Made by a program: the position numbers and the translations under genes. The notes under the pieces were generated by a model. The model saw only the letters and a list, made by a program, of their open reading frames with translations, did no database searches and had not been told where the DNA came from. A DNA stretch of 33,232 nt, from contig NZ_WMBA01000079.1 in NCBI RefSeq assembly GCF_009707865.1, forward strand, positions 1 through 33,232, written 5' to 3'. Shown one piece after another: positions 17,103 through 25,800 of this stretch (positions are counted from its first letter, which is position 1; each line of letters starts with the position of its first letter). The DNA comes from Amycolatopsis pithecellobii (GTDB lineage Bacteria; Actinomycetota; Actinomycetes; Mycobacteriales; Pseudonocardiaceae).

Positions 17103-18314
17103 TCACCAGGTGACCGGGACCTCGTAGATGCCGTAGAACGCCGCGTTGTGTTTGTACGGCAGTTCTTCGGCGGGCTTGGCGAGCGTCAGCGACGGAATTC
17201 GCTCGAACAGGGTCGCCAGCACGATCTGCAGTTCCAGCCGCGCCAGACTCTGCCCCAGGCACTGGTGGATGCCATAGCCGAACGCCATGTGCCGCCGGGC
17301 GTCGCGGTGCGGGTCGAACTTCTCCGCGTCGGCGAACTCCGACCCGTCGTGGTTGGCCGCGGAGTTCAGGGCGATCACACCGGAGTCCGCCGGGATCACG
17401 ACGCCGCCGATCTCGATGTCGGCCGTGGTCACCCGGCTGGTCGAATACTCGGCGATGCTGAAGAAGCGCAGCAGCTCGTCCACGGCCTGCGGGCGGCTGT
17501 CCTCGTCGGCGAGGAACCTGGCGAGGTGATCGGGGTTGCGCAGGAAGAACACGGTGCCGAGGGAAATCATGTTCGCGGTGGTTTCGTGGCCCGCCACCAG
17601 CAAGGCGTTCGCGACGCCGGTGAGCAGTTCGAGGTCGAAGATGCCGGCGTCCTCGTATTTCTTCACGAGCCTGCTCAGCAGATCCTCGCCGGGCTCGTGC
17701 TGCTTGCGCGTGACGAGGCCGGACAGGTACTCGCGCAGCTGCCGCCACGCCGACATCCGGTCCTCCGCCGGACTGGTGTGGTTGAGGATGACGATGGTCA
17801 GGCCGTCGAAGAGTGCGCGGTCGGCGTACGGGACGCCGAGCAGCTCGCAGATGACCCGGGACGGCACCGCCAGCGACAACAGCTGGACAAGGTCGGCTTC
17901 GCCGGTGGCCGCGAGTATCGCGTCGATGCACTCGTCGGTGATCTCCTTGATCCGGGGCGCCATCGCCTGCACCCGCTTGGTGGTGAACTCGTTGACGACC
18001 ATCCGCCGGTGCACCGTGTGCTCCGGCGGGTCCATCCAGGTCAGCAGGCCGGCCGCGGCTGCCTTGGACACCGGCTGTTTCGGCAGGATCGACGGGTAGG
18101 CCGGGTGCGAGCGGTCGGCGGTGGTGCGTGGGTCGGCGAGGAATGCACGGACCAGCGGATAGCTGCTGATGACCCACGCGGTATCGCCGCTGGGCAGTAC
18201 CACTCGCGTCACCGGGCTGTCGGCCCGAAGACCGGCGTAATCCCCGGGCGGAAGGAACGGGCACCCGCGGGGCATGGGGAAGCTCGGGAGCGACTGGTCG
18301 GCGGTGGCGGTCAA
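17103..18314 (-). CDS. Cytochrome P450 monooxygenase 2
   Basis: A complete 403-aa P450 with I-helix AGHETT (241-246), ExxR at Glu280-Arg283 and haem ligand Cys352 in FGYGIHQCLG. All catalytic signatures are intact. The TTG start at 18314 is supported by GAGGAG 5 bases upstream. It is related to P450 1 (13810-15036) but distinct, so the two probably oxidise different positions or act one after the other. It heads a minus-strand operon with the AOC-barrel protein 1 and the second DHA2 exporter. Its stop is 26 bp before, or overlaps, the AOC-barrel start, which suggests linked action. No ferredoxin adjoins it, so it probably shares the one at 13607-13813. It diverges from AOC-barrel protein 2 across a 159-bp promoter region. 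Confidence 0.96.
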   Translation of the reverse strand: MTATADQSLPSFPMPRGCPFLPPGDYAGLRADSPVTRVVLPSGDTAWVISSYPLVRAFLADPRTTADRSHPAYPSILPKQPVSKAAAAGLLTWMDPPEHTVHRRMVVNEFTTKRVQAMAPRIKEITDECIDAILAATGEADLVQLLSLAVPSRVICELLGVPYADRALFDGLTIVILNHTSPAEDRMSAWRQLREYLSGLVTRKQHEPGEDLLSRLVKKYEDAGIFDLELLTGVANALLVAGHETTANMISLGTVFFLRNPDHLARFLADEDSRPQAVDELLRFFSIAEYSTSRVTTADIEIGGVVIPADSGVIALNSAANHDGSEFADAEKFDPHRDARRHMAFGYGIHQCLGQSLARLELQIVLATLFERIPSLTLAKPAEELPYKHNAAFYGIYEVPVTW

Positions 18315-18405
18315 GGCTTCTCCTCGGGGCGCTCGGGCTGGCGGGGTCCGGACGCACCGTCGCGCGGTCCGCTAAAGCCTTGCTTGGCCGGGGCTATGGC
18401 GGTCG

Positions 18406-18453
18406 GCGAAAGCAGTGCTTAAGGCCCGGCGGTTAGACCTTGGCCACCCGATC
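18406..18453. promoter_or_regulatory. Divergent promoter region with shared CTTAAG core
   Basis: The gap 18315-18473 serves P450 2 (minus) and AOC-barrel protein 2 (plus). GTGCTTAAGG at 18415-18424 can be read in both directions. On the minus strand CCTTAAGCACTGCTTTCGC (18424 to 18406) matches the box at 10494-10476 at 12 of 19 positions. On the plus strand GCTTAAG (18417) is followed by GTTAGACC (18432), with the spacing 3 bases longer than in the other boxes, and a CGAT -10-like element near 18449. A further related AAAGC/GCTT element lies at 18374-18385. This fits one activator driving both directions but is less exact than the boxes at 10476 and 19032. Confidence 0.4.
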
Positions 18454-18473
18454 ACGACGAGATGAGGCCGAGA

Positions 18474-19013
18474 ATGCAGCTGGGGAGTCGTGCCCGCGCC
18501 ATCGTGGCGGCGGTCGCCTGCGCGGCGGTGCTGTGCGCCGACCAGGTGGCCGGGATCGCGCAGGGCGCCGAGCCCGCGCCAACACCGCCCGCGCCGGGCT
18601 GCCTGCAACTGACGGGCATGTCCGAGAAGATCATCGACGGCTCCATCCGCGACCTGGGCGGGCCCTACCTGTCGAGCGTCGGCGGCAGCTCCACCTACCT
18701 CGATCACCTCTACGACGCGAGTGGCGCGGAGGTGGCCACCGTGTACGGCAAGGCCAACGTCCCGATGAAGCTCGACAACGGGGATGTGATCGAGTACTCC
18801 GACGAGCGCATCGAGTTCGCCGACGGAGTGCTGGAGGCGGCCGGTTTTTACAACATCACGCAGGCGGGCCGGGGCGAATGGCAGTTCCTGCCCGCGATCG
18901 GCGTCTCCGGCCGGTACCGGGACCTGCTCGGCAAGCGGCACTTCCGGATCACGAAGCTCGGCGAATCGCTCAGCGGCTGGATCGAGTTGTGCCCCGCCGG
19001 AACCGCGCGGTGA
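18474..19013 (+). CDS. Exported AOC-barrel-like protein 2, candidate polyketide cyclase
   Basis: A 179-aa protein with a typical Sec signal peptide: Arg residues at 6 and 8, a hydrophobic core at about 9-21 and cleavage near GIAQGA (27-32), followed by a Pro-rich spacer. The mature barrel includes TYLDHLYDASGAEVATVYGK, then YSDERIEFADGVLEAAGF and FLPAIGVSGRYRDLLGKRHF. From memory this closely parallels AbyU, the abyssomicin [4+2] cyclase, which has a GVSGRY segment in the same place, so a pericyclic or other cyclisation role is attractive. Cys43 and Cys173 may form a disulfide and match the paralogue at 16588-17076. ATG 18474 is preferred because GAGG lies 6 bases upstream; ATG 18462 is an alternative. 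Against the hypothesis: the export signal, since AbyU is cytoplasmic as far as I recall. Confidence 0.8.
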   Translation: MQLGSRARAIVAAVACAAVLCADQVAGIAQGAEPAPTPPAPGCLQLTGMSEKIIDGSIRDLGGPYLSSVGGSSTYLDHLYDASGAEVATVYGKANVPMKLDNGDVIEYSDERIEFADGVLEAAGFYNITQAGRGEWQFLPAIGVSGRYRDLLGKRHFRITKLGESLSGWIELCPAGTAR

Positions 19014-19031
19014 CCGCCGGTGACAAGGACG

Positions 19032-19068
19032 GCCTAAGGACGAGTTAATCACCGGCGCCGAGCATGGG
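19032..19068 (+). promoter_or_regulatory. Predicted pathway promoter/activator box upstream of the thioesterase-PKS operon
   Basis: GCCTAAGGACGAGTTAATC (19032-19050), then 9 bases, then GAGCATGGG (19060-19068). The match with 10494-10458 on the opposite strand is 12 of 19 in the box and 8 of 9 in the downstream element, with identical spacing. Transcription starting shortly after would give a short leader containing GGGGAGG. This promoter probably drives the thioesterase and the giant PKS together. Confidence 0.5.
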
Positions 19069-19090
19069 GCGACCGACCTGGGGAGGCATC

Positions 19091-19870
19091 GTGCAGCACC
19101 ACCGGACTGTCCCGCGCACCGCGTACCTGGCTTCCACCCCATCGGGCAAGGACCGCGTGCGGCTCTTCTGCTTTCACCACGCAGGCGGCGGCGCATCCGC
19201 GTTCGCGGGTTTCGAACGGGCGCTGGCGGACCGGATCGACGTCGTGCGCGTGCAGCTGCCGGGCCGTGAAGGCCGGATCGGTCAGCGGTTGCCGCCCCGG
19301 ATGGCCGATATCGTCACGGAACTGGACGCGCACCTGGACCCCTACCTCACCGGTGATTACGCCTTCTACGGGCACAGCATGGGCGCGCTGGTCGCCCACG
19401 ATCTCGCGGCCAGGCGGCAGGCGCGCGGGGCGAACCTGCCGTCACGGCTCATCGCCGCGGCCTGCCGGGCGCCGCACCTGCCTCCGGCGTTCGCCGCCCT
19501 GCACGACGGGACCGACGAGGTGCTCATCCGGACGATGACCGACATCGGCGGCCTGTCGCCCGCGTTACTCGGCAGGCCCGAATGGGTCCGCGCGGCGGTG
19601 TCGCTGACCCGCGGCGACCTGCGGCTGTGCGCCGGCCGGGACACCACGCCCGGCGAACCCCTCCGGTGCGCGATCGACGTCTTCCACGGCGAGGACGACC
19701 CGCTGGTGTCGGCCGGACAGGCCCGGGGCTGGGCGCGCCGTACCGCTGGCGCGTTCGGCTGGCACACCTTCGAGGGCGGCCACTTCTTCCAGCTCGGTCC
19801 GGCGGCGGACGTGGTCGCACGAGCGATCGCGCGCCTGCTCGTGAAGGCCGCACTTCCCGGCGTCAGGTGA
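19091..19870 (+). CDS. Type II thioesterase
   Basis: A 259-aa alpha/beta hydrolase of the discrete (type II) PKS/NRPS thioesterase family. The N-terminal FCFHHAGGGASAF, the nucleophile elbow GHSMG with Ser96, Asp203 in EDDP and His231 in GGHFF form the expected triad. Such enzymes clear aberrant acyl groups from carrier proteins; some also take part in release. Since the PKS ending at 8290 lacks an integrated TE, a release role cannot be excluded. The GTG at 19091 is chosen because GGGGAGG ends 5 bases upstream; the ATG at 19064 belongs to the probable promoter. Leu159 is encoded by TTA (19565-19567), the only in-frame TTA I noticed in the genes here, which suggests bldA dependence. The stop precedes the giant PKS start by 20 bp. 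Confidence 0.94.
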   Translation: MQHHRTVPRTAYLASTPSGKDRVRLFCFHHAGGGASAFAGFERALADRIDVVRVQLPGREGRIGQRLPPRMADIVTELDAHLDPYLTGDYAFYGHSMGALVAHDLAARRQARGANLPSRLIAAACRAPHLPPAFAALHDGTDEVLIRTMTDIGGLSPALLGRPEWVRAAVSLTRGDLRLCAGRDTTPGEPLRCAIDVFHGEDDPLVSAGQARGWARRTAGAFGWHTFEGGHFFQLGPAADVVARAIARLLVKAALPGVR

Positions 19871-19890
19871 CGAAAGAAAAGGACAGCGTG

Positions 19891-22800
19891 ATGGTTTCCT
19901 CTGCTTCCCGGCATGCTCGCGACGAGGCGATCGCTGTCGTCGGGTTGTCCTGCCGGTTCCCGGGCGCGCCGGACCCCGGCCGGTACTGGCAGCTGCTGCG
20001 CGACGGCGTGGACGCGGTCACCGAGGCGCCGCCCGGCCGGTGGGAGAGCGCGTCACTGCCGACGCGGCGGGGTGGCTTCCTGACCGGGATCGACGAGTTC
20101 GACCCCGCCTTCTTCGGCATCTCGCCGCGCGAAGCCGCGACCATGGATCCCCAGCAGCGCCTGGTGCTGGAGTTGAGCTGGGAGGGGCTGGAGGACGCCG
20201 GCATCGTTCCCGCGACCCTGCGCGACAGCCGGACGAGCGTGTACATGGGCGCGATCTGGGACGACTACGCGACCCTGATGCACCGGCAGGGGATCGACGC
20301 CATCGGCAGGCACACCGTGACCGGCTCGCACCGCAGCATCATCGCCAACCGGGTGTCCTACACGCTCGGGTTGCGCGGTCCCAGCGTGGCTGTCGACGCG
20401 GGACAGTCCTCGTCGCTCGTCGCGGTGCACATGGCGGCGGAGAGCCTGCGAAGCGGTGAGTCCACCATGGCCGTCGCGGGCGGGGTGAACCTGAACATCC
20501 TGCCGGAAAGCACGATGGGCGCCCACCAGTTCGGCGGTCTGTCACCGGACGGCCGGTGCTTCACCTTCGACGCGCGGGCCAACGGGTACGTGCGCGGCGA
20601 GGGCGGTGGCCTGGTGGTGCTCAAGCCGCTGCGCGCGGCACTCGCCGACGGCGACCGGGTGTACTGCGTGATCTTGGGCAGCGCGGTCAACAACGACGGC
20701 GCCACCGACGGCCTCACGGTGCCCGGCGCCGAGGGGCAGCAGGCGGTGCTGCGCGAGGCGTACCGCCGCGCCGGGGTGGACCCGCTCGAGGTCGGCTATG
20801 TCGAGCTGCACGGTACCGGCACGAAGGTCGGCGACCCGATCGAGGCCGCCGCACTCGGCGCCGTGCTGGGGGCCGGACGTCCGGCGGACGCCCCGCTGGC
20901 CGTCGGTTCCGCGAAGACGAACATCGGCCACCTCGAAGGCGCGGCGGGTATCGCCGGGCTGCTCAAGGCCGTACTCGGCCTGCACCACCGGCAGCTGCCA
21001 CCGAGCCTGAACTTCGAGCATCCCCACCCCGCGATTCCCTTGGCACAGCTGGGTTTGCGCGTACAGCGTGAACTCGGACCGTGGCCGGCGGACCGGGAGC
21101 CCCTGGCGGGCGTGAGTTCGTTCGGCATGGGCGGCACGAACTGCCACGTGGTCCTCGGCGACGCGGGCGTGGTGACGGAGCAGCCGTCCCGCACACCACC
21201 CCCGGTACTGGTCGTGCCGGTGTCGGGACGGACGGCACCCGCACGAGCGAGCCAGGCCCGGCGCCTGCTCGAACACGCCAGGTCGCATCCGGACCTGCCG
21301 CCGGCCGACCTCGGGTTCGCGGCGGCCACCAGCCGGACCGCGTTCCGCCACCGTGCCGCCGTCGTCGGCTCCGATCGCGACGGCATCCTCGCCGGGCTGG
21401 CCGCACTCGCGGGTGAGGACCGCGCCCCGAGCGTCGTCACCGGCGAGACCGTCGAGGGACGGACCGCGTTTCTCTTCCCCGGCCAGGGATCCCAGCGCGT
21501 CGGCATGGGCCGCGACCTCTACCGGCAGTTCGAGGTGTACGCCCGCGCCTACGACGAGGTGTGCGCGCACCTGGACCCCGGGCTGCGCGAGGTCGCCTGG
21601 AACGACGAGGAACGCCTCGGGTGGACGGAGTTCACGCAGCCCGCGTTGTTCGCGGGGCAGATCGCGCTGTACCGGCTCGCGGAGTCGTGGGGTTTGCGCG
21701 CGGACCTGCTCGCCGGGCACTCCATCGGCGAGGTCGCCGCCGCGCATGTCGCCGGTGTGCTGTCCCTGCCCGACGCCGCGCGGCTGATCACCGCGCGGGG
21801 CCGGCTGATGCAGGCACTGCCCGCGGGCGGAGTGATGGTGGCGGTCGAGGCGGACGAGGACGAGGTGCTGTCCCTGCTGACCGGCCGGGACCAGGTCGGC
21901 ATCGCGGCCGTCAACGGGCCCGGGGCGGTCGTGGTCTCCGGCGCGGAGGAGGAGATCGCGGCGATCGCGGCCCACTTCCGTGCGGCGGGGCGCAAGACCA
22001 AGCGGCTCGCGGTCAGCCACGCCTTCCACTCTCCGCTGATGGGTCCGATGCTGGCGGAGTTCCGGGAAGTCGTGCGCGGCTTGGATTTCCGGGAGGCGCG
22101 GCTCGGCGTGGTGTCCACGGTGACCGGGCGGCCGGTGCGCGCGGGGGAGTGGACGGACCCGGAGTACTGGGTGGAGCATGCCCGTCGCCCCGTCCGTTTC
22201 GCCGACGCGCTGACCGCACTGCACGCCGAGGGCGCCCGGGTCTACGTCGAGCTGGGCGCCGGGGGTGTGCTCACGGCGATGGCCCGGGAGGTGCTCGCCG
22301 GTACCGGCGGCGCCTTCGTCCCCGTGCTGCGTGGCGGTAGCGAGCCACACGACGCCGTCGCCGCACTCGCGACCGCCTGGGCGAACGGTGCGGAGGTCGG
22401 CTGGGCCGGCTATTTCGGCCCCGGCCCGCGGCCGGTCTCGTTGCCGACATACGCCTTCCAGCGGGACTCCCACTGGATCGGCCGGGTGGAGAAGTCCACT
22501 GTGGACGAGTCCGGGGCACGGGACGCGCTGCCGGCCCGGCTTGCCGGGCTGAGCGAGCCCGAACAGGAACGCGACCTGCTCGAGCTGGTGCGCACCACGC
22601 TCGCCATCGTGCTCGGGCACGTCGGCACGGAGACCGTGGACGTCACCTCCAGTTTCCGCGATCTCGGCCTCGACTCGCTCGCCTCGGTCGAGCTGCGCGA
22701 CGAGCTCTCCCGTGCGACCGGATTGACGCTGCCCGCGGCCCTGCTGTTCAACCACCCGACACCCGTGCGGTTGGCCGGTCACCTGCGCGCCGAGCTGGCC

Positions 22801-25800
22801 GGGGGCACGGGAGGGGCGCTTCCGGCCGCGGCCCGGCGAGTGGCCGACGAGCCGATCGCCGTCGTGTCGATGAGTTGCCGTTACCCAGGAGGGGTACGCA
22901 GCGCCGAGGACCTGTGGCGGCTCGTGGCCGAGGGCGTGGACGCCACCTCCGAGTTCCCCGTCAACCGTGGCTGGGACCTCGACACCCTGTTCCACCCCGA
23001 TCCCGCGCACTCCGGCACCTCCTACACCCGTCGTGGCGGTTTCCTGCACGACGCCGACCAGTTCGACGCCGACTTCTTCGGAATCAACCCGCGTGAAGCC
23101 GCGGCGATGGACCCGCAGCAGCGGCTGCTGCTGGAGACCGCGTGGGAGACGCTGGAGCGTGCGGGTCTCGATCCCACCGCGATGCACGGCGAGCAGGTCG
23201 GCGTGTTCGTCGGGGCCACGGCCCAGGACTACGGCCCGCGCCTGCACGAGACGGCCGAGGGGGCCGACGGCTACCTGCTGACCGGCAACACCACCAGCGT
23301 CGCGTCGGGCCGGATCTCCTACATTCTCGGGCTCGAAGGCCCCGCGGTGACCGTGGACACCGCCTGCTCGTCGTCCCTGGTCGCGCTGCACCTGGCGGCT
23401 CAGGCGCTGCGACAGGGCGAGTGCGGGCTGGCGCTCGCCGGCGGGGTGACGGTGATGTCCTCGCCGGGCATGTTCGTCGAGTTCAGCCGCCAGCGAGGGC
23501 TGGCCGCGGACGGGCGCTGCAAGGCGTTCGGCGCCGGCGCGGACGGCACCGGCTGGGCCGAGGGCGCGGGCCTGGTGCTGCTGGAGCGGTTGTCGGACGC
23601 ACGCCGCAACGGCCATCGTGTGCTGGCGCTGGTGGCGGGGTCCGCGATCAACCAGGACGGCGCTTCCAACGGTCTGACCGCACCCAACGGGCCATCCCAG
23701 GAACGCGTCGTCGGCCAGGCCCTTGCCGCAGCGGGCCTGACCGGCGCCGACGTCGACGTGGTCGAGGCGCACGGCACCGGCACCACGCTGGGCGACCCGA
23801 TTGAGGCCGAGGCGCTGCTGGCCGCCTACGGCCAGGACCGCGCGGAGCCGCTGTGGCTCGGCTCGCTCAAGTCGAACATCGGGCACGCACAGGCCGCGGC
23901 CGGTGTCGGCGGCGTGATCAAGATGATCATGGCGCTCGAGCACGGCGTCCTGCCCCGCACCCTGTACGCCGACCCCCCGTCGCCGCATGTGGACTGGTCC
24001 CGCGGCGGGGTCGCCCTGCTGACCGAGCCGGTCGAGTGGGCCGGGCGCAACCGGCCGCGCCGCGCGGGCATCTCGTCGTTCGGCATCAGCGGGACCAACG
24101 CGCACCTGATCATCGAGGAGGCGCCCCGGGAATCGACGGTCCCGGCCGGACGACCGGACGATCCCCGCACCGTGTTGGTGCTGTCCGCCAAGGCACCGGA
24201 GGCGCTGCGCGAACAGGCGGACGCCGTGCGGCAGGCCATCGAGGCGGGAAGCCCCATCACCGACACCGCGTACTCGCTGGCCACCACCCGCCCGGCCTTC
24301 GGCCACCGGGCGGCGGTGACCGGCGACCGGGACGAGCTGCTGACCGGGCTCGCCGCGCTCGCGGCGGGCGAGCCCGCGTCCGGGGTCACCGCGGGCGTGG
24401 CGGGCGCGGGCCGCGCCGTGTTCGTTTTTCCCGGCCAGGGGTCGCAGTGGGAGGGCATGGCGCGGGAGCTGTTGTCCGCCACCGAACCCGCCGCCCGCGT
24501 CTTCGCCGCGTCCATCGCCGACTGCGAGCGCGCGCTGGCCCCCTACGTCGGCTGGTCGCTGACCGCGGTGCTCCGTGGCGACGTGGACGCGCCCGGGTTC
24601 GACCGGGTCGACGTGGTCCAGCCGGCGTTGTTCGCGGTGCTGGTGTCGCTGGCCGCGCTGTGGCGATCGCTGGGCGTCGAGCCGCAGGCGGTGATCGGTC
24701 ACTCCCAGGGCGAGATCGCCGCCGCCTGTGTCGCGGGCGCGCTGTCTCTCGAGGACGCCGCGAAGGTAGTGGCACTGCGTAGTCGCGCGCTGGCGGCGAT
24801 AGCCGGTTCCGGCGGAATGGTGTCGGTCCCGCTGCCGGAACAGCAGGTGCGTGAGCGCATCGCGGCCTGGCCGGGTCGCGTCGAGGTGGCCGCCGTCAAC
24901 GGCCCGCGGTCCACGGTGGTCGCGGGGGAACCGGACGCGCTCGAAGCACTGGTCGCCGCCTGCGAGGCCGACGACGTGCGCGCTCGCACGATCCCGGTGG
25001 ACTACGCGTCGCACACGCCACAGATGGAGGTGCTCGAGGACCGGCTCGCCGCCGAACTGGCCGGGGTGACGCCCCTGCCGTCGTCGGTCGCGTTCTACTC
25101 GACCCTGCACGGGGCGCCGATCGCCACCACCGAGCTGGACCCCGGCTACTGGTACCGCAACCTGCGCAACACCGTGCGGTTCGAGCAGGCCACCCGCGCC
25201 GCCGTTGCCGATGGGTACACGGTCTTCATCGAGGTCAGCGCACACCCGGTGCTCACCGTGGGGATCGGCGAGACGCTGGAGGCGCTGGGCGCCGCGGGCG
25301 CGGCCGTCGGCTCGTTGCGCCGCGACGACGGGGGCATGAGCCGGGTACTCGCGTCCTTCGGGGAGGCAGTAGTCCACGGCGCGCCCGTGGACTGGGAGGC
25401 TTTCTTCCGCGGCCCGCGCAGGATCGTGGACCTGCCGACCTACCCGTTCCAGCGCCGGCGCCACTGGCTGTCCGCGAGCCCGGCCGTCGATGCGACCGCG
25501 CTGGGGCTGGCCACGGTCGACCACCCGTTGCTCGGTGCCGAGGTCGAGCTGGCCGAGGATGACGGGCTGCTGTTGACCACCAGGCTGTCCGTGGCCGCGT
25601 ATCCGTGGCTCGCCGAGCATGTCGTCATGGGCACCGTCCTGGTGCCCGGCACCGTCTTCGTCGAGCTGGCCTTGCGCGCCGGGGACGAGGCCGGTTGCCC
25701 CGACATCGCCGAGCTGACGCTGGAGGCACCGCTCCCGCTGGCCGAGCACGGCGCCGTCCAGCTGCAGGTCCTCGTCAGCGGGCCGAAGGAGGACGGGCAG

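Noticed and set aside
19064..19090. An upstream ATG start for the thioesterase
   Set aside because: It has no ribosome site, and it falls in the AGCATGGG promoter element, whereas GTG 19091 is preceded by GGGGAGG.
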